DNA from: Emydura subglobosa
Lineage: Eukaryota; Chordata; Testudines; Chelidae
Assembly (NCBI GenBank): GCA_007922225.1
Contig: ML679961.1
Span: 67,345,075 to 67,409,074, forward strand
DNA length: 64,000 nucleotides
Reading direction: 5' to 3'
Of this stretch, positions 10,800-22,311 are shown piece by piece. Below the pieces are notes generated by a model. That model worked only from the letters and a program-made list of their open reading frames with translations. It had not been told where the DNA came from and did no database searches. A program made the position numbers and the translations under genes. Position 1 is the first letter of the stretch. Every line of letters starts with the position of its first letter.

Positions 10800-12480
10800 G
10801 AAGCTCTTCAATGATGAGTTCAGGAAAAGCTGGCACACAGTCAGCATGATGATCATGAAGTATGAGTGGCGGTACAGATCAATACCTCTTCAATATCTGA
10901 GTAGACAGAGATTTGTTTTGACCTAATATGAAGTTAATCCAGTCCATTCTACTTTGTGGAGTTCAAAACAAAACAAAAATAACAGCCACAACTTTTATGG
11001 ACCCTAATAACTTCTTTACGGAAAGGATGGACAGGGAAATGTCACAAAGTGATCAAAAGTTTTCAGCGGGAACAGAGAAAGAATCAGCAAAAGGAAGAAG
11101 GAAATTGTGTTGCCCTGAGGCATTTAGGAGCCCACCACAAAGGCCATTTTAGTGGATCCATAAACTAAACATTTTCTGCCCCAGCTACTAATTTTATTAG
11201 CCTTCTTAGAAAGGATGTTGGAGGACTCTAAAACCAACTCAGCCCCCATTAGAAAACCAATGTCTCTCTGAAGTCCTGGTCTGAGCTCCTGCTAACTGCA
11301 ACTGGAAGAACGCTTGGAGACGTCAATGAAATAAAGAAAACCCCTTCTGCCCTTAATGCCAATCAGAGCAATCTCTGCTTAGCCATATTATGACACAAAA
11401 GCTTCCAAGAGCATGGGTCTCCAAAAGCCCACAGGAAAAAGATCAACGGATAGTCAGAAAGGAAGCTCCTGCTGTCTTCAGTGGAGCAGCAGGCCAAATC
11501 TTCAAACCAGCAGTTCAGCAATGCTACAAACTAGTTCCCACAGATGATGCAAATGAAACTTTAACAAAGGCTGCCTTTATAACAGTAGGAATTGGCAGGA
11601 CGCTGTAGCAGTAAGGACTAACATGATGTTACTTACATGTCTAACACTGTACATATTCATGGCATAAATAATTTTAATCAGCATTGTTGATGACAGTAGC
11701 GTCAGTAAGATTACAAACAGTTTACATTCAAACAGTTCATATAACCACAGTGAGTTTTAGTCCTTGGAACAGATGCAAAATTAAATAATTTATTAAGCTT
11801 TCAGGGTCAGCTGTACAGATGAGATTTTTAGTGTGTGAACAGTCAAGCAATACAGAAGTGTATTTACTTGTTCAAATATTTGTTTCGGATAGTAATCGTT
11901 AAACAAAATTCTGCCAATGTTCTACTATTGTTACTTATTAATTTACTGTAAAACAGAGTACAAACAGTTTCATCAGCAATTTTACCAATACAGCTTCCAT
12001 TGGTATATTTAAAGTTGTATCAACACTTTCACTATAAATCCCTTTTGTTTATGATGTTAAAATTAGTCAGTGTTGAAAATTAGCAAAGGAGTTACCCAGG
12101 AAAAAGTTCATTCCAGGCTATGGGATTGCATAGTCAACATTTTTGCTTTGACATGACTGAAAATGAAAATCAAAACAGCACAACTGTGAAGACACTCTGT
12201 GCTATGAAGTGCTTTTCTAAAATATAGACTCATGTAGAAAAAGGCATCCTTGCAGAGCACACTGCAGACAGAGAAAGCTGAATATAAGCATACATCAAAA
12301 TATTAGCAGCTTTTAGTTTCTCTTTTAAAAAATAGTTATTTAGGAAGACTGGACCATTTTACAGATCATTACAAGTACCAGAAATACAATACTAGCCATT
12401 ACAAAAATGAATTTAACATTTTTGTTTAGAGAAACATTATGCAATAATACAGTCATCAAGTTTCTCTCTTTAGAATGGTA
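10800..12480. other. No recognised feature
   Basis: AT-rich sequence without a long or family-like frame. Frames at 10,928-11,152 and 11,390-11,608 show no domain I know. It may be intronic or intergenic, or hold repeats too decayed to name. Confidence 0.5.
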
Positions 12481-12489
12481 ATAAAGTTA

Positions 12490-13660
12490 TAGGATGAGTC
12501 TCTCTATGCACTTTGGGCTAGATCCACAAAAGGCCTTAGTATCTAACTGCAACTTTAGGCACCTAAATCACAGACTCAGGCCTCACTGGGATTCACAAAA
12601 CCTCCACTCAGTTGTCGCTGAATCCTACTGGACCCTAAACTTGCTTGGTGCCAAAGTTTTTGCAGTAGAAGTTCCATGGGTACCTTTGTTTCTGGCTGTG
12701 GGCATGTGCACTGCAGCCCTACACTAGGCATTCAGTCACCTAAACCCCAGAGTGAGTCACGAACCAGGAAAAAATAGGCACTCCTCTGCTTAAATCATCT
12801 GTGGAGCCCAATCCAGTAAGCATGCTCAGACTTTTCTTACCAAATCAGGCCTCTCTCTCTCTCTTAAAAAAAAAAGGGGGGGGGGAGAGGAACCCCTTCG
12901 TAACTTCTATCCCAGTGGTTAAGGAACTCACCTGAAATGTGGGAAACCCCAGGTTTAAGTCCCCCCCGCCACCTGAGGGAGAGAAGGGATTTGAACAGGG
13001 ATCTGCTACCTCTCAGCTAAGTTCCCTAGCCACTGAGCTATGGGGTTATTCTGATGTGGGGTTCCCTCAGTCTCTCCTGTTGAAACTGTTCCACTCTGGA
13101 TAAATAAGTTAAAAAGTCATTGGAGCAGAGGTCTCCCAACTACAGAGTCATTTTCATGCTTGCTCTCTCTGGCCTAACGATTATTTCATTATTTATCCAC
13201 AGTGGAACAGTTTCAACAGGAGAGACTGAAGGAACCCCACATCAGAATATCCTATGGCCCAGTGGTTAGGATACTCACCTGTGATGTGGCAGAGCCATGG
13301 TTAGTATCCTAACCACTAGGCTTAAAGTAATGAGGGAGGTACTCCTTTTCCTCATCCCCCACCGCCAGTTTCTTGCTAAAACAGCACAGGTACCTACGTC
13401 CAAAAGAGGATTGGCAGCTGAGATCCTAAGCAGAGAGAGAAGACGCCTTGCAGCCCAGATTTAGGCACGCATATCAGTGAGGGGCGAGGCTTAGCACATG
13501 CTCCTCAGCTTGGTACCTCCCGCTTGCTATTTTAGGCAGCTCCCTGCCTAGCATGCTGGCTTTTGTGAATCCCATTCTGAGGTGCCTATCTAACACCATT
13601 CATTGTATAGGGAGCCTAGGATTCTAACCCAGGCTTTGGGAATCTCAATGTGTAAGTCAA
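12490..13660. mobile_element. Palindromic composite MITE with tRNA-like modules
   Basis: The outer ends are inverted: ACTGGGATTCACAAAA at 12,586 against TTTTGTGAATCCCATT at 13,561, with AGGCACCTA-type motifs outside. The centre is a long hairpin in which 13,049-13,107 is the reverse complement of 13,189-13,247 with two mismatches in 59 bases, around an 81-base loop. Weaker pairing continues outward. Two direct copies of a tRNA-like segment (CAGTGGTTA, CACCTG, then a GGTTTAAGTCC-like B box in the left copy) sit at 12,914-12,966 and 13,259-13,309 and resemble tRNA-Asp. CT, A and G homopolymer runs occur at 12,850-12,885. No transposase is encoded. Confidence 0.65.
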
Positions 13661-13664
13661 TTGT

Positions 13665-14065
13665 GAATCAATCATTACAAATCCGGTTTGAGTTAAAATC
13701 ATATTCACAAGAAAACTAAACATCTAAGGTAAGAAATGCACAAGGCACATGTAAGAAGGTGGCCCCATTTGATGCACCCCTCAACAGCAGGCTGCAGCAT
13801 GACAGGTGTGCCTGCCTCACTTTCCCCTCAGTTCAGCCACAAAGAGAACACAGTCTCTTCCCAGCGTCCACCTAAAATACCACCTTTGGGCATAATTTAT
13901 TCAGATACACATGTAATAATCCACAGAGCCCTCAACTGTTCTCCTAATTCCCACAGTAAAACAGAATTCTACAGCAATTTTCCTAGCTCCTTACCGATGA
14001 ATTCACCAGCACTCAACTCCTAATTCCTTTCTGCTCTTGTTCCAGGACCCCCCTCTCCAGGACAG
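13665..14065. other. No recognised feature
   Basis: Ordinary sequence between the palindromic element and the CR1. The frame at 13,736-14,023 has no recognisable domain. Confidence 0.45.
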
Positions 14066-14069
14066 CTCC

Positions 14070-14795
14070 CTGAGAGTGACCAAACTGAAAACATCTGCTC
14101 AGTGTGCAGCAACAGTCAAAAAAGCTAACAGAATGTTAGAAACCATTAGGAAAAGGATAGATAAGATGACAGAAAATATCATAATGCCTCTATATAAATC
14201 CACGGTACGCCCATACCTTGAAGACTGCATGCAGATCTGGTCACCTCATTTCAAAAGAGATGCACTAGAATTGGAAAACATACAGAGAAGGGCAACAACA
14301 ATTATTAGGGGGATGGGACAGCTTGGAAAAGAGATAACTAAGGGGTGATATGACACAGATCTATAAAATCTTGACTGATGTGGAGAAAGTAAATAAGGAA
14401 ATGTTATTTACTCCTTCACATAACACAAGAACTAGGGGATCACCCAATGAAATTAATAGGCAGCAGGTTTAAAACAAATAAAAGGAAGTACTACTTCTAC
14501 AAAAAGTCAACCTGTGAAACTCTGCCAGGGGATATTTTGAAAGCCAAAACTATAACAGGGTTCAAAAAAGAACTAGATGCATTCCTGGAGGATAGGTCCA
14601 TCAATAGCTATATGGACGGCAACACTATGCTCTGAGCATCCCTGGTCTCTGTTTGTCAGAAGCTGGGAGTGCACAAGAGGGGATGGGATCACTTGATAAT
14701 TGCATGTTCTGTTCATTCCTTCTGAAGCACCTGGCATTGGTGACTGTCAGAGGACAAGATACTGGGCTAGATGGCCATTCTTACATTCATATGAC
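14070..14795 (+). mobile_element. CR1 LINE 3' part with RT C-terminus
   Basis: The plus strand encodes the end of a CR1 reverse transcriptase: VKKANRMLETIRKRIDKM, then STVRPYLEDCMQIWSP and LENIQRRATTII (14,120-14,310). After a frame change come FKTNKRKYYFYKK and TITGFKKELDAFLEDRSIN (14,465-14,610). The 3' untranslated tail, with CACCTGGCATTGGTGACTGT and ATACTGGGCTAGATGG, ends near CATTCATATG. Another copy of the same tail lies at 46,368-46,862. It is 5'-truncated, as most CR1 insertions are, and inactive. Confidence 0.9.
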
Positions 14796-14799
14796 CAGT

Positions 14800-15180
14800 C
14801 CCTCCCCCTGAGATTGACCAGTCCCATGACTCTTCCGCCTAAAACACAGTCCATCCATCACCTCAGCCCTAATCCACTTTCTAGCACAGGCTCTTCAACC
14901 CAGGAAGGTCCAAAAACTAGCACCTCTGCTGGTCTCCTAGCCAATTTCTCTCTCTTCCTAAGAGGCCCTGCAGAGCTTTCCACTCACTACAAACTGTCGA
15001 TCCCAAGCAGTTCTCACCTATCCTTTTTTTACTTCTCCAGTCTGTGTTCAGGTAGCCATGACTCAAAAGTCGCTCTCTCACTGGGTTCAGGTGCTCTCTT
15101 TTAAACCCAGATGAGCTGATAAGGCACAGGTGCACTGGCTCTGCTCCCTCTTAAAGAGCCAGTATCATCCTGTGACAACA
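14800..15180. repeat. Possible LTR-type repeat remnant
   Basis: Pyrimidine-rich sequence ending with GGGTTCAGGTGCTCTCTTTTA, then CTTAAAGAGCCAGTATC and CCTGTGACA, resembling ends of reptile LTR elements that I recall. No paired LTR or coding part was found. The call is weak. Confidence 0.25.
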
Positions 15181-15189
15181 GTCAAACAA

Positions 15190-16130
15190 CCTTAACTCAC
15201 AGTACGATTGAAAGTATAGGTTAAATAATTTTCCTCTTTGATTGCTACAAACTGTGGCTGCCAGTCTTCTTTCCTGAATCAAAGTCCCTTCCTTCCAGGT
15301 TAATTTGTCCATATATATTATACGAGGGAAAGAATTTGGGACTACTCATAGTAGTAAAATTAAGCATGTATATGCTTGTAGGACCGGGACCATAATGTCC
15401 AAATTCGAAGTAGCAGTATCATGGAAGGGTAGGCCAATTAAAGTTGTGATTTACAGAAAAGTGTCTTTAGTAAATAATTAATCAATTATATATATTCCTT
15501 GGCTCTCCTAGTTGTTCAAACTTTCTAATTTATTATTTGGATGTCAGTGGTGATGGAAAATCTGGAATGATTATAGGAAATTTTTGAAAACAGATAGATA
15601 CCTTGAAAAAAATGCTCAGTCTGATTGGCTATTCTCCCTGGTCTGGTCTCCTTGCATAATTCCTCCTGAACTCTCATTTTTTTAAAATTTGCTGGAATGA
15701 TGGTTTGATATTTAAAAAAACAGATATTCTAGATTGAGACTTGAATTCCCAGTTATCTTAAAGAATATACTGCCTATTTATACACACAAGATTTCTAAAA
15801 GAATGACTTGTAAGTGCAAAATTTATAGATAGCATTTCAGATATAGCATAGCTGATGTTAAAGCCAGATGTTTTCTTAAAATCATGACATTTAGATAATA
15901 ATTCTATGAAAATGTTTAGGATTGATAAAAATAACACCGTCATATGCTAATAAAGGTATTTTGTTTAGCGTTCCTGTTAATGTTTTGCTTATAATAAATT
16001 TGTTATTCCTTAATCTCTGTGCAAAATGCTCATGACCAATAAAAAAAAAAAAAAAAAGAGAGAGACATTGGACATTTCTGTCCTGCTCTGACTGTGCTCT
16101 AATTTCACCCTCTACTGATGAAGTGAAAAG
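15190..16130. other. No recognised feature
   Basis: AT-rich, with a run of 17 A at about 16,039-16,055. Nothing coding or repeat-like that I can name. Confidence 0.5.
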
Positions 16131-16139
16131 AGATATTCA

Positions 16140-16250
16140 ATGGGGTTTTCAAAAGCACTCAGCACTAACTTAGCTTTGCTCCCAATCAAGTCAATAGAAG
16201 CATACATAGGCCAGCACTATGCACTTTTGAAAACTTCAATCCCTGCATAG
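16140..16250. repeat. Short palindromic repeat (TTTTCAAAAGCACTCAGCA type)
   Basis: Left end GGTTTTCAAAAGCACTCAGC, right end GCACTTTTGAAAAC, in inverted orientation about 100 bases apart. Related sequences appear near 30,895, 48,480 and 57,845. It is probably a non-autonomous DNA transposon family. Confidence 0.5.
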
Positions 16251-16379
16251 GCCCTCTTTTTTTATTTTTGCTCAAATAAAAAAAGTGAATGCCTAGCCAA
16301 GGCATCACTGCCATAAATTCACAACCAAGTAACAATAAACAGCTCACAGAACACAAAACACCCTTCTGAGTCCCCTGAA

Positions 16380-16748
16380 AAGCCTATCAAAAATAAAAGT
16401 ACATTGCAGTGTGCCATGAGGTCAACAGATCCAAGATATTTTGATCCAAGTGGGAAGTTTGTTTCTGAATTGAGAGCTCACCACAGAGAATGCTCTACTG
16501 ACAGCTCTATCTCTATTCAATGACGAAAGATCCAATTCTTTTGTGTTTGAGACTCACAAGTGTGACAGCATGGCATGAAAAGAGAAGCAGTCTTTCAAGC
16601 ATGACAATCGCAAGTCATTTAATGCTTTATAGATGAAAAGCCACACTAGATAGCCAAGGCAAGTAATGGAGCACCAGTTACACATGCTGCCACTGAGAAT
16701 CATCATTTAGTAGGTGAACCACTACATTTAATACCACCTTAAAACAAA
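16380..16748. repeat. Older repeat, left half, interrupted by DIRS copy D
   Basis: The sequence (for example CATGAGGTCAACAGATCCAAG and the ATTTAATGCTTTATAGATGA region) resembles an old LINE-type repeat I recall from reptile genomes. The other half appears to resume at about 22,450. The match is from memory, and the interruption is inferred from position. Confidence 0.4.
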
Positions 16749-16749
16749 A

Positions 16750-17065
16750 GTTACTTAATTGTACCATAACTGTTGTTCTTTGAGATGTGGATGTAGCCAA
16801 GTATTCCACTGAAATGTGCATGCCCAGCACACCGAAGCCAGAGAACTTTGTTTAGCAGTACCTGTCGGCGCAACACTCATACCCTCTGGCCCTCATAGCC
16901 CCTTGCACACTATTTAACAACAGCAACATCATTCTCAGTTCCTTTGCACCAGAATCTACCACCAGAAATTCTGATGCAGAATGGCCAGAGGGCAGGTCAC
17001 AGAATACATGCCTACACACACACCTCAAAGAATAACAGTTACAGTACAGTAACTGTAAGTAATTA
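16750..17065. repeat. DIRS copy D 3' terminus with hairpin
   Basis: Element end beginning near GTTACTTAATTG. Besides the inverted terminal repeat, the outermost part (16,761-16,789, containing ACTGTTGTTCTTTGAG) has an inverted copy at 17,019-17,047 (CTCAAAGAATAACAGT) with about four mismatches in 29 bases. This resembles the internal complementary region that DIRS elements use to circularise their cDNA. It lies right after the recombinase ORF. The frame at 16,852-17,103 reads through it and is not a protein. Confidence 0.7.
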
Positions 17066-17155
17066 TAAGTAATAATTTTTTCTTGAAGTGGCTGCAGGCA
17101 CATATTCTACTCAGATGATTACCAAGCAGTAAACAAAGCAAGCGGGGCTTGGAAC

Positions 17156-18120
17156 CTACGTCAGTAATGACTGCAGAACTGCCAGACCAAAGTTTGCATA
17201 TGATCTAGATACCACTGGGATAGCGTACCGCTTGATAAAAGTATGTATGGAAGACCAGGTAGCCACCCTGCAAATGTCCAATAGAAAAACATCACTGAGA
17301 AACATTACTGAGGACACTTGAGCTCTTGTGGAATGAGCCACCACCCTTTGTGGAGACGTGACCTGAGCTACGCCATATGCTGTGGTAATGCAGGAAGTAA
17401 TCCATCTGGAAATTGTCTGATAGAAACCACCTGAACCTTCATCCAATCCACATAAAATACAAAAAGGTGAAATGATGCCTAGTCAATAGAGCCTAGTCCT
17501 CTGCAGATAGAATGCCAATGATCATCTCAAATCCCAGGAATGAATACACTGTTCATCCACATTTGAGCGAGGCTTAGGAAAAAATACAGGTAAGTATATT
17601 GTTTGGTTAAAATGAAATTGTGACAGCATCTTAGACAAAAAAATTAGGGTGTGGCCTGAAGGACCCCTTGTCTTTACAAAATTTAATATATGGAGGATCC
17701 ACCATTAGTGCTTAGAATTCACTAACTTTGCTTGTGGAAGTCATGGCAACCAGAAAAACTGTCTTTTGGGAAATGAGAGACAGAGATCAAGGGACCAGGA
17801 CCTGTGAGGGCAGCCAGTACCATACTGATGTCCCACAAGGGAAACAATTCTTTTACAGGCAGAAAGAGGTGGACAACATCTTTTAGAAATTTAATTATCA
17901 TGGAGTTAGCAAATACAATTTCCCTTAGATCGGAGGATGAAATGCTGAAATCGCCACTAAGTGGACCCTCAATGAGCTGAGTGACAGGCCTGAGGACTCA
18001 AGATGCAACAGGTAATCCAAAATGTCTTGAATACGTTAGCATTGACTGAATTCTTTTAGCCAATGACCAAGCCAAAAGACACTTCCATTTAGCCAAACAG
18101 ATAGATCTAATAGAAGGTTT
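17156..18120 (-). pseudogene. DIRS copy D tyrosine recombinase
   Basis: Phage-integrase-type recombinase that would insert the circular element copy. The N-terminal part is recognisable as LAKWKCLLAWSLAKR (about 18,090) and FLKDVVHLFLPVKELFPLWD (about 17,900-17,840). The C-terminal catalytic part is one open frame of 96 codons (17,446-17,156): TISRWITSCI, AHSTRAQ with the HxxR motif (about 17,340-17,320), then ATWSSIHTFIKRYAI carrying the candidate nucleophile tyrosine near 17,226. Stops and frame changes in the middle (around 17,500-17,750) inactivate it. Of the six DIRS copies only this one shows a recombinase. Confidence 0.8.
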
Positions 18121-18399
18121 TCTACTATTAAGTAGAACTCACTGCACTGATTGCAAATATTGTTCTTCCTGTTCATCTACCCACTTAGCATCCACACTGT
18201 TAGGGGCAGACTCAGTGCAGGTTGACATATCTGACCATGTGTGTTGAGTCAGCAGATTGTGAATGAGGGTAGGAGATCTGGGAGTCCAAATACCCAGACT
18301 GGGAAGGTCAAATGAGTATCCACTTGGCATGATCCAATTTCAGGGGAAAGCATGCATCAAGGCCAATCCCCAACTCAAATGGAAAGCATTGGTTAATGA

Positions 18400-19735
18400 G
18401 CCCGGATTAAGACCCACTTGAGAGCAAAACTGACTGCCTTTCTTGTCGTCTTTCTTTGCAAACAGGTCGACCATCAGAACACCCCATTCTTTGAAAATGG
18501 CTCCCAGCAGTCTTCAGAGACCACTCGTTATTCTTGGAGAAGTTCCTGCTGAGATGATTGGTCAAGTAATTCTGTGTACCTGATAAGTGAGCCACAGTGA
18601 AAATGATGTTTTCCCTGATACACAACTGCCAAAATTTTATTCCTTTATGACAAAGCTGATTGGAGCAAGATCTTTCCTGCTTGCTCACATGATATACAAA
18701 GATGTTGTTGTTGGTGAGGATATGAACTGCTGTGCCCTTTATCTATGCCCAAAAGCCATGACAGGCATTGTAAATGGTTTAAAACTCCAGGATATTGATA
18801 TGGACAAAGATTTCCTGTGCTGTCCACAAATCCCTAAACTTTCAACATCCCCAGATGTGCTCCCCAATCTATTGTGGAGGCATCAGAAACTATGATAATG
18901 ATCAGTGGAGGACAGGCAAAAGGAACACCTTTGCAAAAACTGAACTGATCTATCCACCATTGTAGATACTCCAGGTTCACTGGTGACACTTGGACAAACC
19001 TGTCCAATGACGGACAATTCAGACAATAGACCAACTTCAACCAAGCTTAAAGAAGAGGAAGGTGCAATCTTGCATGCTGCATAACTTAAGTGCACATGGC
19101 CATATAGCTTTGCATACATTGGCCATAGTTGAAGGATGTGACTGGAGGAACAGAGACAGGGAACAAATTTTTTGGAATCATTTGTGCAGATGAAAGGCCC
19201 TTGAACTCGTATAGCAGGGCCCCAATAAACTATTTTTTTGTGTTGGAATTAACACTGATTTTGCTTTGTTCAAAATCAGCCCCAGCCAATTGAAGAGACC
19301 CAGCACAAACTGGACGTGGCAGAGGACTTAATTTTCAGGCTTGCCTCTCACCAGCTGATCATACTGGTATGGAAAGACATGGATTCTCATATGACTGTAG
19401 TGGCAGCCTGCATTTTGTAAACATGTGTGAGACTAATGACAGGCCAAAGGGAAGAATTATGTATTGATAATGTTAACCAGCCACTACAAAACCTTCTTTT
19501 GGGTTTATAAAATTGCTACATGGAAGTAGGCATCCTGAAGATCGAGGGCAGCAAACCAGTCATTGTGCTTTAACACACTGAGAACTGTAGCTAGGATTAC
19601 CATACGGAATTTCATATTATTGATGTATTTGTTCAGACCTCAGCAATCCAGAATAGGTCTCTCACCTCCCTTGAACTTCAGGATCACGAAATATCGTGAA
19701 TAGAAAGCCTTTTCCCAATGCTGAAAGGGACGCTA
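18400..19735 (-). pseudogene. DIRS copy D reverse transcriptase / RNase H
   Basis: The RT is readable from about 19,700: FYSRYFVILK, GLNKYINNMKFRMVIL and WFAALDLQDAYFHV (motif A with its aspartate kept). Motif C at about 19,383-19,342 reads VFPYQYDQLVRGK where copies B and E have FPYCDDW or FPYLDDW, so one catalytic aspartate is gone. RNase H follows: VSDASTIDWGAHLG (about 18,885), then GTQNYLTNHLSRNF with EWSLK (about 18,580-18,515). Several stops and frame changes are present. RT and RNase H would convert element RNA to DNA. Confidence 0.8.
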
Positions 19736-20059
19736 TAGCTCCCAAAGCAAGCAGAGTCTGGACGTGCTGAAAGGGCTGTGTCTCATAAGAGGGTTCCTGA
19801 TAGGAATTGGATGGTATTACCCAATCCCTCTGTGCTTAGAACCCACTTGTCCGAGGTTATTAGCTTCCAAGCATTGTGGAAGTGGGACAGCCTGAACCGA
19901 AAATGGAGGGGAAATAAACTGGATGTTGGTGACTGGTATGCTGTCCTCAAAAGGAGAGTCAAATTAACTGCTTGCCAGCAGCTGATGGAGGACAGGCTGG
20001 ATGGCTGAACCTGGAATCAGTGGGCCTTCTCCTGTGTGACTTATGTCTCCTCTTGGAGT

Positions 20060-22016
20060 AGTCCTGTCATCTAGTAGAATAATCCTGAAATACTGCTAGG
20101 AGCACTGGTGGAATTGCTGCCCCACATGACTGCCTTTTAACTGTTGAGGTATAAACCCCTAAAGTGGCCCTGAAGGCCTTAAAAGAACATAACATCTCAT
20201 CAGTTTTTTCAGAAAACTGAAATCAACCATCAAATGGTAAGTCTTCTATGTTGATTAGAAATGTGCATCTGTAAGGATGAGGTAGAATTCATCATCATTA
20301 AATCCAATCTCTTGGCCTCTTTTTCCTTAGGTGATGACTTATATCAGCTCTGTCGCATTCTCTCATTAGCAGCAGTCACCACAATAGAATTAGGATGAAC
20401 AACGCTTGTTGGTATATTTTGGAGTAGGAAGCAAGAATGCTGGCATGTGCCACAGGTACTCTGTGGCTCCAAGAGACCGTCATTTATAGGGAGGACTACC
20501 CTTCTCAGGAATGAAGGTTGCAGAACATCCACCAACTTATGAGTGTTCTTTTGGACAAGCTTGGCTCGGATACCCAAAGCTGCAGGCATCCTCCCTGATA
20601 AGCCTTAAAGTCTTCCAGAATCAGGGACAACAAATCCAGGACAGTGGAATCACCTGGTGAAGACAATGAGAAGGACAGTGGAGCAAGAACCTCCCCCAAA
20701 TGCAAAGCTTGTTCCTCTTGATGCACTGAAGTTTGATGAGAGCAACATCGGTTTGTTTCTCCCATCTAGGAGGGATAGGAGGTGAAACAACTGCACAATT
20801 CTGTGATCTCAACTAAAGTGTGAGCAAATCTACTGGGATAATGAAGCATGCGGAACACCCCATGGATTCCAAGCATGACAATGTGGAAATGAGTATAGTA
20901 CCAGAAGCCAGTAAGCACAGGGCCATGCTCTCCTGTCCCCCAATCAATCTTGGTTCCAATGACAGTCCTCCATAGGAGAGCTAGAGAACTTACAGAACTG
21001 ATCCCTGGAAGAAGACAGAAGCTGATCCCAAACTTGAGTATGAAGAGTCCCCTGAATAGCCTGCAGGTAAAGTGGCCAAACCTGCCAGCACTATCAAGCA
21101 CTCTGATCTGTCCAAAGTCCAGTGCTGCATCAATAACTCAACCAGTACCGTAGCTGGAGGCATCACCAACTGGGAACCTGAAGCTGCAACAACATTCAGT
21201 ATTGGGAAGATCATTGGTACTGAAGCAGAAATCTGTACTTGAACCAGAAATCAGTCCTGCAGGTGCCAAGGCCCAGATCACTGTGGTCCTCAGAGTTAAA
21301 AGTGGTATTGGTATCAAAGAAGGATGTCTCGGTGCCAATGAAGGGACCATGTTTACCTCTTTGGCAGGTTTCTAGCTGGTACGAGGAAGACAAAGGTTCA
21401 TAATCTGAAGCAGTCAACGCAGACTGTGCTGAGATCGCCAGGAGTACCACTCCAGAAGAGGACAGCTGAATCAGCAGAAAGTCAGAGAAAAATCAAACTG
21501 CTGCCTGAGAAGCCAATGGGAGCCAAACTGTGAATGCCAGACTTGACTGCCTTTTGATGGATGGTGCTGGAGTAGATAGTATGGTGCCGCTCTAATCTTG
21601 GCACTGTACCAGAGACCAGGTAGATGGGCTTGCTCCATCTTGGGCACCAAGAAAAACATGGCAGTGTCCCACACTCCTCCCAGAAGAGGAGGAAAAGTCT
21701 CTCTGAGCCTTGGAATTGCTCCCATTAAGTTTTGAGTTCTCTTCCTCAGAAGACCAGAGGAAGGAGAAAGGTCTCTTCTTCTTCAAAGAGAGGAATGTGA
21801 ATCTAGTGGTTTGTCAGGAGTCTGCACCAGTTCTCAAGACTGACAGGTTTGGCAATCTGCAGAAAGCCCTGGGGCCAAAGTGGACATCATGATTTGTTCC
21901 ATGAGGTGCTGTTTCAAATGTAGGTCCTGGGCAACCTGTGTCCTTTTCTGAAAGGAGTGACCAATGGAACACTTTTCTTTCATGTGACCCTTTCCTAGAC
22001 ACAACTGACACCGCAC
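20060..22016 (-). pseudogene. DIRS copy D gag-like ORF
   Basis: Near the start (about 22,010-21,965) is a complete CCHC zinc knuckle, CQLCLGKGHMKEKC, matching CX2CX4HX4C. A long serine- and proline-rich decayed middle follows. At 20,590-20,340 are ALGIRAKLVQKN and PNSIVVTAANERMRQS, the latter shared with copies A and B. It would bind and package element RNA. Many overlapping short frames on both strands here are fragments or shadows. The 5' leader, about 22,020-22,310, has no coding signal. Confidence 0.7.
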
Positions 22017-22311
22017 ATGTGGGTCATTATTAGAGACAGCTACACTACAAGAAGGAAAGTGCTTAAACCCCAGTGAGACAAAGCACCATGTAACACTATA
22101 AACAGTAACAAATTACTAAACTAATTAACCAAATAACTACAGGGTACTATTAACTATCTATTTACAAAACAATCTCACAAACAATCTCACTGTCAGTAGC
22201 TGTGAGGTAAAATCTATACAGTAAGGTCCAACCAAGCGGCGGGCGGTGAGAAGAAACTGAGGGGAGTGGGGTTGGGACGGCACAGACCTTCAATAGCCAT
22301 GAGAGGGGCTA

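Noticed and set aside
10729..10926. Acidic poly-aspartate protein
   Set aside because: The aspartate run is translation of the (TGA)n microsatellite in a shifted frame, and the flanks are antisense to a DIRS remnant.
12914..12966. Possible tRNA gene
   Set aside because: The A- and B-box-like parts are recognisable, but the arms do not pair into a full cloverleaf by eye, and the segment occurs twice inside a MITE, so it is a tRNA-derived repeat.
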